This document shows, piece by piece, positions 1 through 8,044 of a DNA stretch of 64,000 bases (position 1 is its first letter; each line of letters opens with the position of its first letter). The position numbers and the translations under genes were made by a program. The stretch lies in the NCBI GenBank assembly GCA_963972525.1, contig CAXAUZ010000004.1:62001-126000 (forward strand), read 5' to 3'. Below the pieces are notes generated by a model, which worked only from the letters and a program-made list of their open reading frames with translations, searched no databases and was not told where the DNA came from. This stretch comes from Salinilacustrithrix sp003476595 (GTDB lineage: Bacteria; Actinomycetota; Acidimicrobiia; Acidimicrobiales; Salinilacustritrichaceae).

Positions 1-2
1 TC

Positions 3-686
3 CTCAGCAACGAGATCGTCCCCGGCGTGACGCTGTTCGGGCTCACCAACGGGACCACCGTGTCGGAGAACGCCGGCCTCGCCCTCCTGAACGCCGGCGA
101 CCAGTTCATGCTGCACTTCTCCCGCGACGTGCAGGTGGCATCGAACGCCAGCATCACGGTCCGCCAGGGGACCGGCAACCAGGTCACCCTCACCAACGGC
201 ACGGCGACCTCGAGCTGGGCGGTCGATGGCAGCACGATCACGATCACGCTGGGCTCCGGCGCCGACGCCGCCCCGGACATCGCCTACGGCGAGGAGACGA
301 TGATCACCGTCCTGTCCGGTGTCCGTGACGCCGGCGGCACGACCGTGCCGGTCACCGCACTGCGCGACCGGGTGCTGGAGAACGACGGTCCCGAGCTGAT
401 GGTGGAGTCCACCACCTGCGATGTCGGCGACACGACCTGCACGATCGCCTTCAACGAGCCGGTCGGCGGCTCGGCCGCCAGCCGCAGCAGCTACGACTAC
501 CGGCCCGACCCGGCCGGCACGTTCCTGACCGACGTCGGGCTCGGGGCAGATGGCCGGACGATCACGCTGACGTTCGCTCCTGGCGTCGGTGCCGATGACC
601 GGCTCCGCCCCCGCACCAACCTCGCCGCCGTGAGCGACGACGACGGCCAGGCGAGCACCCAGGCGCTGTTCGACTTCGTGCGCTGA
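3..686 (+). CDS. Secreted Ig-like/SwmB-type repeat protein, C-terminal part (5' end outside window)
   Basis: The frame is open from the first full codon of the window, so this is the C-terminal end of a longer protein; the GTG at 27 is probably internal. The visible 227 residues are rich in Thr, Ser, Asp and Gly with alternating beta-strand patterns, in two units. The second unit has a Cys pair (CDVGDTTC) followed by 'FNEPV', the kind of strand seen in SwmB/Big-type bacterial Ig-like domains. There is no LPxTG motif, C-terminal membrane segment or other anchor at the stop. A role as an extracellular or envelope protein is inferred from composition only. A short G/C-rich hairpin overlaps the stop. 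Confidence 0.6.
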   Translation, partial: LSNEIVPGVTLFGLTNGTTVSENAGLALLNAGDQFMLHFSRDVQVASNASITVRQGTGNQVTLTNGTATSSWAVDGSTITITLGSGADAAPDIAYGEETMITVLSGVRDAGGTTVPVTALRDRVLENDGPELMVESTTCDVGDTTCTIAFNEPVGGSAASRSSYDYRPDPAGTFLTDVGLGADGRTITLTFAPGVGADDRLRPRTNLAAVSDDDGQASTQALFDFVR

Positions 687-742
687 GCAGCGCAGGCCAG
701 GGCATCCCCGTCCCACCGGCAGCATCGCAGCAGACTGGACGC

Positions 743-2554
743 GTGGTCGGGCTGATGGTCGTCGGGTGGGCAGTGGCTGCCCTGGCCGGCGCGCTCGCCT
801 TCCGGTTCCGCCGGCGTGTCCGGCTCGCCACCGTTCAGAGCGACTCGCTCCACCACCAGCTGGCCGCCAGCGAGGCGTTCAGCCGCAGCCTGGTCGAGGC
901 CACCGACGAGGCCATCCTCACCATCCGGGAGGACGGCATCGTCGGCTCGGCCAACCACGCGGCGACCCGACTCCTGGGCCTGGCTGCATCGGCCGTGGTG
1001 GGCAAGCCCGCCACCGACCTGGCCGACCGGTTCCCGCTGCTCGCCGACCTCCCAGTCGGCCTCACCGACGCCGACACGGTCGTCCACCACCCCAGCGCAC
1101 GTCGGGCCGTCTCGGTGACCACCCGGGCCACCGGTGACGAGGACGACCCGGTCATCGCCGTGTTCGCCCGCGACATCAGCGAGCGCAAGATCCTCGAGGA
1201 GCAGCTCGCCCACCAGGCCACCCACGACGACCTCACCGGCCTGGCCAACCGGGCCAGCCTCGTCGGCGAGCTGGACCGGGCGGCGGCACGGGCCGAGCGG
1301 TCGGGTCAGGGGTTCGGACTGCTGTTCATCGACCTCGACCGGTTCAAGTCGGTCAACGACACCCTCGGCCACCGCGTCGGCGACGTCGTGCTCCAACGGG
1401 TCGCCGAGCGACTGCTGCAGGCCACCCGTGACACCGACCTCGTGGCCCGCAACGGCGGTGACGAGTTCGTGGTGCTGGCCGAGGAGGCCGGCGACGTCAC
1501 CGTCGTCGCCCGCCTCGCCGAACGCATCCAGGACGCGCTGTCGGTGCCGGTCGCCCTCGACGACGACGTCATCCCCGTGTCCGCGTCGATCGGCGTGGCC
1601 TGGCTCGAGCCGGGCGACCCCCACACCCTCGACCAGCTGCGCGACGCCGACGTGGCGATGTACCACGCCAAGTCCTCGGGCCCCGGCCAGATCCGGGTGT
1701 TCGACGACGACATGCGCCTCGCGGTCGAGCAGCGCTTCGACCTCGAGCGGGAGCTGCGCCGGGCCGTCGGCGTCGGCGCGCTCGACGCCTGCATCCAGCC
1801 GGTGCTCGACCTGCGCACCGGCCAGATCGTCGGAGGCGAGCTGCTCTGCCGCTGGACCACCGAGGACGGCCGCGAGGTCCCGCCCGAGGCGTTCATCGAG
1901 GTGGCCGAGGACTCCACCCTCGTCATCGAGATCGGCCGCTGGATGCTCGACCGGGCCGGCAGCGTGCTCGGCGACTGGGCCCAGGACCGCAGCCAGGGCC
2001 TCTCTGACCTGCACCTCAGCGTGAACCTGTCCGGCCGCCACGTCGACCACCCCGGCGTCGTCGAGGACGTCACCTGCCTCTGGGACCGGTGGGGCATCGA
2101 GCCGTCCAAGCTCATCGTGGAGATCACCGAGACCTCGCTGCTCAAGGACCTCGACGAGGCTGCCCGCACCCTCGAACAGCTCCGTCAGGCCGGCGTCACC
2201 ATCTGCGTCGACGACTTCGGCGTCGGCTACGCCTCGCTGCGCTACCTGCGCGAGCTGCCCGTGGGCCTCGTGAAGATCGACCGCTCCATCGTGTCCGGGT
2301 TCGGGCGCATCGACTCCGACACCGTCATCGTCACCATGCTCAGCCGCCTGGCGGATGTGCTCGACATCCAGATCGTGGCCGAGGGCATCGAGACCGAGGA
2401 GCAGCGCGAACGCCTCACCGAGATCGGCTGCCACTTCGCCCAGGGCTACCTCTTCGCCAAGGGCATGCCGGTGGAGGCGTTCCCCCTGTGGCTCGCCCGC
2501 TGGCGCCGGCGCCACACCCACCCCAGCGCGTGGAAGGCCGTGGTCCCGGGGTAG
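743..2554 (+). CDS. Membrane-anchored PAS-GGDEF-EAL cyclic-di-GMP protein
   Basis: 603 residues. Residues about 4-20 form one membrane helix followed by an RFRRR basic patch, so the protein is anchored with its bulk in the cytoplasm. A PAS domain (about 45-150) precedes a GGDEF domain with an intact GGDEF motif at 238-242, and an EAL domain starts near 340. The EAL signature reads ELL (Glu366 kept), and the other catalytic hallmarks NLS, EITE, DDFGVGYASL, KID and QGY are present, so both diguanylate cyclase and phosphodiesterase activity are plausible. Which dominates cannot be told from sequence. The gene starts with GTG and is followed by an SDR gene with its own promoter-like hexamer. Confidence 0.9.
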   Translation: MVGLMVVGWAVAALAGALAFRFRRRVRLATVQSDSLHHQLAASEAFSRSLVEATDEAILTIREDGIVGSANHAATRLLGLAASAVVGKPATDLADRFPLLADLPVGLTDADTVVHHPSARRAVSVTTRATGDEDDPVIAVFARDISERKILEEQLAHQATHDDLTGLANRASLVGELDRAAARAERSGQGFGLLFIDLDRFKSVNDTLGHRVGDVVLQRVAERLLQATRDTDLVARNGGDEFVVLAEEAGDVTVVARLAERIQDALSVPVALDDDVIPVSASIGVAWLEPGDPHTLDQLRDADVAMYHAKSSGPGQIRVFDDDMRLAVEQRFDLERELRRAVGVGALDACIQPVLDLRTGQIVGGELLCRWTTEDGREVPPEAFIEVAEDSTLVIEIGRWMLDRAGSVLGDWAQDRSQGLSDLHLSVNLSGRHVDHPGVVEDVTCLWDRWGIEPSKLIVEITETSLLKDLDEAARTLEQLRQAGVTICVDDFGVGYASLRYLRELPVGLVKIDRSIVSGFGRIDSDTVIVTMLSRLADVLDIQIVAEGIETEEQRERLTEIGCHFAQGYLFAKGMPVEAFPLWLARWRRRHTHPSAWKAVVPG

Positions 2555-2607
2555 CGCAAAAGGTCTGGTTGGCGAACTTGACCGACCAGTCAATAGTCTC
2601 CCCGGCC

Positions 2608-3384
2608 ATGGACATCACCGGTTCTTCATCTGTCATCACCGGCGGGGCCAGCGGCCTCGGCGAAGCCACCGCACGCCTCCTGGCCGAGAAGGGCCAGCAC
2701 GTCGTCATCGTCGACATGAACGAGGAGAAGGGCGAGGCCGTCGCGAAGGACATCAAGGGCGTCTTCGTCAAGGCCGACGTCACCAACCCCGACGAGGTGA
2801 TCGCGGCCATCGAGGCGGCCAAGGAGATGGGCCCGCTCAAGACGCTCGTCACCGCCGCCGGCATCGGGTTCGCCACCCGCACCATCGGCAAGGACGGCCA
2901 GTACGACTCGGCCCACGACCTGAACATCTACAAGAAGGTCGTCGAGGTCAACCTGACCGGCACCTTCAACTGCGTGCGCCTCGCCGCCACGGCGATGAGT
3001 CAGAACGAAGCCGACGAGGACGGCCAGAAGGGCGCCATCGTCACGGTCACCTCGGTCGCCGCCTTCGACGGCCAGATCGGCCAGGCCGCCTACTCGTCGT
3101 CCAAGGGCGGCGTCGTCGGCATGACGCTCCCGGTCGCCCGAGACCTCTCGGCCGCCGGCATCCGCGTCAACTGCATCGCCCCCGGCCTGATCGACACCCC
3201 GATCTACGGCGAGGGCGAGGCCTCCGAGGCGTTCAAGGCCAAGCTGGGCGAGAGCGTCCTGTTCCCCAAGCGCCTGGGCAAGTCGAGCGAGTTCGCCACC
3301 ATGGCGGCCGAGCTGCTCACCAACTCCTACATGAACGCCCACGTCGTGCGCGTCGACGGCGGCATCCGGATGCCCCCGAAGTGA
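2608..3384 (+). CDS. SDR oxidoreductase, HSD10/3-hydroxyacyl-CoA dehydrogenase type-2-like
   Basis: 258 residues. The Rossmann motif TGGASGLG (11-18) is at the very N-terminus, and the catalytic Tyr162-x3-Lys166 (YSSSK) is in place. The pattern from 'VTAAGIG' to 'VNCIAPGLIDTPI' and the 'RVDGGIRM' C-terminus resemble the type II 3-hydroxyacyl-CoA dehydrogenase (HSD10) group, which oxidises short-chain 3-hydroxyacyl-CoAs in fatty acid and isoleucine breakdown; the substrate here is inferred. The frame is open far upstream, but ATG 2608 is preferred because it puts the NAD site at the usual distance and TAGTCT lies 8 bases upstream. A strong hairpin follows the stop. Confidence 0.85.
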   Translation: MDITGSSSVITGGASGLGEATARLLAEKGQHVVIVDMNEEKGEAVAKDIKGVFVKADVTNPDEVIAAIEAAKEMGPLKTLVTAAGIGFATRTIGKDGQYDSAHDLNIYKKVVEVNLTGTFNCVRLAATAMSQNEADEDGQKGAIVTVTSVAAFDGQIGQAAYSSSKGGVVGMTLPVARDLSAAGIRVNCIAPGLIDTPIYGEGEASEAFKAKLGESVLFPKRLGKSSEFATMAAELLTNSYMNAHVVRVDGGIRMPPK

Positions 3385-3407
3385 AGATCTGATCCTCGGA
3401 TCGACGG

Positions 3408-3436
3408 ACGGGCCCCGGCGACGTGCCGGGGCCCGT
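3408..3436 (+). terminator. Hairpin terminator after the SDR gene
   Basis: Perfect 12-base arms (ACGGGCCCCGGC, 3408-3419, and its complement 3425-3436) flank a 5-base loop, 23 bases after the SDR stop. No T-run follows, as is common for actinobacterial hairpin terminators. Confidence 0.7.
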
Positions 3437-3523
3437 TCCGCGCCCGGCGGCGGCTCCGGAACGTCACCGAAACGTCGCACGCTGTGGGCAGGAGGGGACG
3501 CCGTCGGCGGCGAACCCCCCGCC

Positions 3524-5137
3524 ATGTCAACCCGCTCGCGCGCTGCCGCGCTCGTCTTCACCTGCGTCGCACTCGTCGGCGCCAGCACCACCACCGCCTC
3601 GGCCCAGGAGGTCGAGGACCTCTACGCCGGCGCCAACACCGTCACCGCCACGCTGTCCGTGCTCGGCACCGACCTCGGCAGCTTCGCCGGCACCAGCGCC
3701 ATCGCCGAGAAGCTCCCGCTCGTCGAGGTCGCCAGCTTCGGCTTCCAGGGCCCCGACGGCACGCCCGGCATCGGCGTGACCAAGGCGGTCGCCGACGCCC
3801 TCGGCGCCGTCGTCAGCGATCCCGGCGACGCCGGCCAGTCCTGCGGTACCCCCGAGCTCGCGGCCCTGCCCATCGCCGACGTGCTGTCGATCCTCGGCGT
3901 GTGCAGCTCCTCCCAGGCCGCGCTGCCCGACCTGCTCGCCCCCCAGGCCCTCGGCGCAGCCGAGGCCGGCGGCATCGCCCTCAACGGCCAGGCCCTCGCC
4001 GACGTCATCTTCGACCTGCTCCTCGACCCGATCCTCGCCCAGCTCGACGGCGTCGTCGTCCAGGTCCAGGGCGCGCTGGCCCCGGTCGAGTCGGCCCTTG
4101 CCTCCATCTGCGACGAGCTGCCCCAGGAGGTCTCGCCCCGCACCATCGCCGAGACGGCCGGCAGCCTCGGCCTCCCGATCCTCGATGTGATCGAGTCCCT
4201 CCCCGAGGGCGAGCGGATCATGGAGGTCGTCGAGTCCGACTGCCTGCTCTCGCTCGACGCCCTCGTGGACGTCGTCGCCGAGGTGCCCGCCATCGCCGAG
4301 GGCCTCGTGCGCGACACGCTCCTCGCCGCCCTCGACCAGGACCTGCTGGCCATCACCCTCGGCTCGTCGTCGTCCTCGATCTCGCCGGTCGACGGCGCGC
4401 TGGTCGCCAGCTCGCAGCTCCAGGCGCTCGACATCAGCACCCTGTCGCTGCAGTTCCTGCTCGACGCCGTGGAGGACCTGGTCACCGTCCAGGTCCAGGG
4501 CGTGCTCGACCAGGTCCTCGCCGCGGTGCCCGCCGAGCTCGGTGCCGTCACCGGCCAGATCCCCGCCCTCGGCGACATCCTCGCCCCGGTGCTCGCCCAG
4601 CTCGACGGCCTCGTCGACGACGCCCCGCTGCTCCAGGTGCGCATCGCCGACAACCTGGCCGACGCCCGCTCCCTGCCCGGCAGCGACACCGTCGACACCA
4701 GCCGCAGCACCGCCGGCGGCGTCACGGTCGAGATCTCCCCGGCCATCGCCGGTCTGCTCGGCATCCCCGCCGTCACGACGGTCCCGGCCGGTCAGCGCCA
4801 GGTCATCGCCGAGGGCACCCCCCTCGAGTCGGTCATCAGCGTCGGCGCGGTGGAGCAGATCACCGAGACGCTCGGTGCGTCCCAGGTCCAGACGGCCGGC
4901 GCACGGGTCACCGCCACCCAGGTCGCCCTCCTCACCGGTCTGCAGGGCGGCATCGTCGCCGGCACCGGCGTCACCGAGGCCCGGGTCGGCGGCAGCATGG
5001 TCACCGCTCCGGCGCCCGCGCCGCAGCCGACGCTGCCCCGCACCGGTTCGGCCGACGACCTGACGCTGCTCGCCGGCATGGGCGCCCTCGCCCTGCTCGG
5101 CGCCGCAGTGCACCTGCGCCGCCGCACCACCGCCTGA
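3524..5137 (+). CDS. Secreted surface protein with LPxTG-type C-terminal sorting signal
   Basis: 537 residues. The N-terminus is a signal peptide (Arg at 4 and 6, hydrophobic stretch about 7-25, cleavage near ASA-Q). The long middle is built of repetitive Leu/Val/Ala/Asp-rich helices with recurring 'ILAQLDG', 'VQVQG' and 'DQVLAAVPAEL' stretches, and matches no enzyme family I know. The C-terminus has LPRTG (504-508), a hydrophobic helix and an RRR tail, the classical sortase tripartite signal. No sortase gene is in the window. Covalent attachment to the cell wall is therefore inferred; the motif could also be a membrane anchor only. Pro-rich residues just before LPRTG would span the wall. Confidence 0.75.
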   Translation: MSTRSRAAALVFTCVALVGASTTTASAQEVEDLYAGANTVTATLSVLGTDLGSFAGTSAIAEKLPLVEVASFGFQGPDGTPGIGVTKAVADALGAVVSDPGDAGQSCGTPELAALPIADVLSILGVCSSSQAALPDLLAPQALGAAEAGGIALNGQALADVIFDLLLDPILAQLDGVVVQVQGALAPVESALASICDELPQEVSPRTIAETAGSLGLPILDVIESLPEGERIMEVVESDCLLSLDALVDVVAEVPAIAEGLVRDTLLAALDQDLLAITLGSSSSSISPVDGALVASSQLQALDISTLSLQFLLDAVEDLVTVQVQGVLDQVLAAVPAELGAVTGQIPALGDILAPVLAQLDGLVDDAPLLQVRIADNLADARSLPGSDTVDTSRSTAGGVTVEISPAIAGLLGIPAVTTVPAGQRQVIAEGTPLESVISVGAVEQITETLGASQVQTAGARVTATQVALLTGLQGGIVAGTGVTEARVGGSMVTAPAPAPQPTLPRTGSADDLTLLAGMGALALLGAAVHLRRRTTA

Positions 5138-5158
5138 TCGAGGAGCCCACCACTCGTC

Positions 5159-5201
5159 CTGGGCCGCGGCACACGCCTCCGAGGCGTGTGCCGCGGCCCA
5201 G
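5159..5201. terminator. Bidirectional hairpin terminator between LPxTG gene and leuD
   Basis: Perfect 21-base inverted repeat (5159-5179 and 5181-5201, core GGGCCGCGGCACACGCCT) between two convergent genes. The arms are complementary to the centre, so the real loop is 3-5 bases. It can serve both strands. Confidence 0.85.
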
Positions 5202-5219
5202 AACCGTTCGTGCGGGGTC

Positions 5220-5807
5220 CTACGAGGCGGTGGGGAGGTGCGCCGGGCGCCGCGACTCGAAGTCGCTGATCTCGTCGCCCAGCTTCAGGGTCAGGCCGAT
5301 GTCGTCGAGGCCCTCGAGGAACCGGTGCTGGGTGCCCTCGTCGAGGGGGAACGTCGTCTCGATGTCGCCGGCGCGCAGGCTGCGGCTGGCGATGTCGATC
5401 TGGAACACGGTGGTCGGGTCGTCCTCGACCATCCGCATCAGCCGCTCGCCGGTCTCGGCGTCGACCTGCACCGGCACGAGGCCGTTCTTGGTGCAGTTGT
5501 TGCGGAAGATGTCGCCGAAGCGGGGCGAGATCACGGCCTCGAAGCCGTACTGCTGGATGGCCCAGACGGCGTGCTCCCGGGAGGAGCCGGTGCCGAAGTT
5601 GGGCCCGCCGATCAAGACGTTGGCGCCCTGGAACTGCTCGAGGTTGAGCACGAAGCCGGGGTCGTCACGCCACTCGGAGAACAGGCCCTTCTCGAACCCG
5701 GTCCGCTCGACCTGCTTGAGCCAGTCGGACGGGATGATCTGGTCGGTGTCGACGTCGGAGCGGTCGAGGGGGACCGCCGTGCCTTCGATGGTGCGGACAG
5801 CGCGCAT
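5220..5807 (-). CDS. leuD: 3-isopropylmalate dehydratase small subunit
   Basis: 195 residues, normal for LeuD. It forms the swivelling half of isopropylmalate isomerase, which converts 2-isopropylmalate to 3-isopropylmalate in leucine synthesis. In an organism with CimA it would also isomerise citramalate. Visible signature: DTDQIIP near 20 and GGPNFGTGSSREHAVW at 68-83, the substrate-binding loop of the aconitase-like family. It follows leuC by 3 bases on the same strand and is clearly cotranscribed. It ends just before a strong bidirectional terminator. Confidence 0.97.
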   Translation of the reverse strand: MRAVRTIEGTAVPLDRSDVDTDQIIPSDWLKQVERTGFEKGLFSEWRDDPGFVLNLEQFQGANVLIGGPNFGTGSSREHAVWAIQQYGFEAVISPRFGDIFRNNCTKNGLVPVQVDAETGERLMRMVEDDPTTVFQIDIASRSLRAGDIETTFPLDEGTQHRFLEGLDDIGLTLKLGDEISDFESRRPAHLPTAS

Positions 5808-5810
5808 GTC

Positions 5811-7211
5811 TCAGTTCTCCAGGTCGGCGGGAGTGGCGAAGTGGCCGGCGATGGCGGTGGCCGCGGCGACGGCGGGGGAGACGAGGTGGGTGCGCCCGCC
5901 CCGGCCCTGGCGGCCCTCGAAGTTGCGGTTCGAGGTGCTGGCGCAGCGCTCGCCGGGGGCGAGCTTGTCGGGGTTCATGGCCAGGCACATCGAGCAGCCC
6001 GGCTCCCGCCAGTCGAAGCCGGCCTCGACGAAGATCTTGTCGAGGCCCTCGGCGACGGCCTGGTCCTTCACCTGGAACGAGCCGGGCACGATCATCGCCC
6101 GGTCGATGGCGACCTTGCGTCCCTTGGCCACCTCGGCCACGGCCCGGAGGTCCTCGATGCGCCCGTTGGTGCACGAGCCGATGAACACCGTGTCCACCGG
6201 GACCTGCTTCATCGGCGTGCCGGCGGCGAGGCCCATGTAGTCGAGGGCCCGCTCGGCGGCGTTGCGCTCGGTGGCGTCGACCATGGCGTCGGGGTGGGGG
6301 ACCTCGCCGGTGATGGGCACGACCTGGCCCGGGTTGGTGCCCCAGGAGACGTGCGGGGTGATCTCGGCGGCGTCGATCACCACCTCCTTGTCGAAGGTGG
6401 CGTCGTCGTCGGTGACCAGCGTCTTCCAGTCGGCGACCGCGGCGTCCCAGTCGGCGCCCTTCGGTGCGTGCGGGCGGCCCTCGAGGTACTCGAAGGTGGT
6501 CTCGTCGGGGGCGATGAGCCCGGCCTTGGCGCCCATCTCGATCGACATGTTGCACACGGTCATGCGCCCCTCCATGGAGAGGGAGCGGATGGCCGAGCCC
6601 CGGTACTCGATCATGTGGCCGATGCCGCCGCCGGTGCCGATGCGGCCGAGGATGGCCAGCACCACGTCCTTGGCGGTGACGCCGGGCTGCAGGTCGCCCT
6701 CGACGGTGACGGCCATGGTCTTGGGCCGGGACTGGGGGAGGGTCTGGGTGGCGAGCACGTGCTCGACCTCGGAGGTGCCGATGCCGAACGCGATGGCGCC
6801 GAAGGCCCCGTGGGTGGACGTGTGGGAGTCGCCGCAGACGACGGTCATGCCCGGCTGCGTGAGGCCCTGCTCGGGGCCGATGATGTGGACGATGCCCTGG
6901 CCGGGGTCGCCCATGGCGTGGCAGGTGATGCCGAACTCGGCGCAGTTCGCGGCCAGCGTGTCCATCTGCTTCTTCGAGATGGGGTCGGCCACCGGCTGGT
7001 CGATGTTCGAGGTCGGGACGTTGTGGTCCATCGTCGCCAGCGTCAGGTCGGGGCGGCGGACCGTGCGCCCGGCGAGGCGCAGGCCGTCGAAGGCCTGGGG
7101 GGAGGTGACCTCGTGGACGAGGTGGAGGTCGATGTAGAGCAGGTCGCCGTCGTCCCCCGAGTGCACGAGGTGCCGGTCCCACACCTTCTCGCTGAGCGTC
7201 TTGCCTGCCAT
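5811..7211 (-). CDS. leuC: 3-isopropylmalate dehydratase large subunit
   Basis: 466 residues, usual length. It carries the [4Fe-4S] cluster of isopropylmalate isomerase. The cluster ligands are Cys347 (GSCTNGR), Cys406 and Cys409 (GCSMCLAMNPD). The N-terminal 'HEVTSPQAF' and 'GDSHTSTHGAFG' signatures are intact. A clear Shine-Dalgarno AAGGAG lies 6 bases before the ATG, so this gene, unlike many neighbours, has a leader. It heads leuCD and is transcribed away from an IclR-type regulator across a 47-base gap, an arrangement known for NdgR/AreB in Streptomyces and LtbR in Corynebacterium, which control leuCD. Confidence 0.97.
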   Translation of the reverse strand: MAGKTLSEKVWDRHLVHSGDDGDLLYIDLHLVHEVTSPQAFDGLRLAGRTVRRPDLTLATMDHNVPTSNIDQPVADPISKKQMDTLAANCAEFGITCHAMGDPGQGIVHIIGPEQGLTQPGMTVVCGDSHTSTHGAFGAIAFGIGTSEVEHVLATQTLPQSRPKTMAVTVEGDLQPGVTAKDVVLAILGRIGTGGGIGHMIEYRGSAIRSLSMEGRMTVCNMSIEMGAKAGLIAPDETTFEYLEGRPHAPKGADWDAAVADWKTLVTDDDATFDKEVVIDAAEITPHVSWGTNPGQVVPITGEVPHPDAMVDATERNAAERALDYMGLAAGTPMKQVPVDTVFIGSCTNGRIEDLRAVAEVAKGRKVAIDRAMIVPGSFQVKDQAVAEGLDKIFVEAGFDWREPGCSMCLAMNPDKLAPGERCASTSNRNFEGRQGRGGRTHLVSPAVAAATAIAGHFATPADLEN

Positions 7212-7258
7212 GGGTGCTCCTTGAGGTGTCTCACATAGTGGGATAGTGTTCCCGTCTG
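7212..7258. promoter_or_regulatory. Divergent leuC / iclR control region with direct repeats
   Basis: The 47 bases between two divergent starts must hold both promoters. ATAGTG occurs twice in tandem on the plus strand, at 7235-7240 and 7243-7248, three bases apart. The second copy overlaps TAGTGT (7244-7249), the likely -10 of the regulator gene, 9 bases before its ATG. The leuC side has a Shine-Dalgarno. The repeats are a candidate site for the IclR regulator; binding is inferred. Confidence 0.55.
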
Positions 7259-7912
7259 ATGGACACTCTAAGCGGGATCGGCGTGCTCGACAAGGTGGTC
7301 GCCATCCTGCGCGTCGTCGGCGAGGGTCCGGCGACCTTCCGCCAGCTGTGCGAGCGCACGGGGATCAGCCGGGCGACGGCCCACCGCCTGGCCCAGGGGA
7401 TGGAGGTCGTCGGGCTGCTGCGGCGGGGCGACGACGGCGCCTACACCCCCGGCCTCGCCCTCATCGGCCTCGGGCGGGCGGCCCTCGAGGCGTTCCCCCT
7501 CACCACGGTCGCCGGGCCCGTGCTGCGGCGCCTGCGCGAGGGCACCGGCGAGTCGGCCCAGCTGTTCGTGGTCGAGGAGGGCGAGCGGCTCTGCGTCGCT
7601 GCCGTGGACTCCGGCCACGAGCTGCGGACCATCGTCCCGGTGGGGGCGCGGCTGCCCATGGACGTCGGCTCGGCCGGTCGGGTGCTGCGCGGCGACGTCG
7701 GCCCGGGCGGGTGGGCCGAGTCGGTCGGCGAGCGGGCCCCGGGGGTGGCGTCGGTGTCGGCGCCGGTCTGTGACGGCGACGGCCGGACCCTGGCCGCCAT
7801 CAGCGTGTCCGGGCCGATCGAGCGCGTCAGCCGCCAGCCAGGGGCGCGGTTCGGCGCCGTGGTGGTCGCCGCGGCCGCCGAGGTCGAGGCCGCCCTGGGC
7901 CAGCGTCTCTGA
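7259..7912 (+). CDS. IclR-family regulator, NdgR/LtbR-like
   Basis: 217 residues. A winged helix-turn-helix occupies about 8-60 (FRQLCERTGISRATAHRL) and an IclR effector domain about 75-215. The effector half is short for IclR proteins, as is typical of the NdgR/AreB/LtbR group. Those proteins are encoded divergently from leuCD and regulate leucine and other amino-acid genes; this gene has the same position. ATG 7259 is chosen because TAGTGT lies 9 bases upstream and the HTH starts soon after. Function as the leuCD regulator is inferred from family plus location. Confidence 0.88.
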   Translation: MDTLSGIGVLDKVVAILRVVGEGPATFRQLCERTGISRATAHRLAQGMEVVGLLRRGDDGAYTPGLALIGLGRAALEAFPLTTVAGPVLRRLREGTGESAQLFVVEEGERLCVAAVDSGHELRTIVPVGARLPMDVGSAGRVLRGDVGPGGWAESVGERAPGVASVSAPVCDGDGRTLAAISVSGPIERVSRQPGARFGAVVVAAAAEVEAALGQRL

Positions 7913-8044
7913 GAAGCGGACCTGACGCCTGACTCGGGGCGACCGGGCAGGTACCTTCGGGGTGCGGGAGGGCGGTGGAAGCCGCCGGAGGGCAGGCGAG
8001 CACGCAGCGGACGCTGCGACGACGGCGATTGTTCGGAGCGATCC

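Noticed and set aside
497..2593. A 698-codon open frame opposite the PAS-GGDEF-EAL gene, and similar long antisense frames (for example 5238-7238 plus, 8348-10645 minus, 20105-21847 plus, 55243-57999 minus)
   Set aside because: High GC makes antisense frames of real genes long. Their products are low-complexity Gly/Val/Asp/Arg/Ala with no domain, while the opposite strand has clear catalytic motifs.
2089..2607. N-terminal extension of the SDR frame into the GGDEF-EAL gene
   Set aside because: It is an out-of-frame reading of the previous gene; the SDR nucleotide motif begins 10 residues after ATG 2608, which also has a -10 box at the right place.
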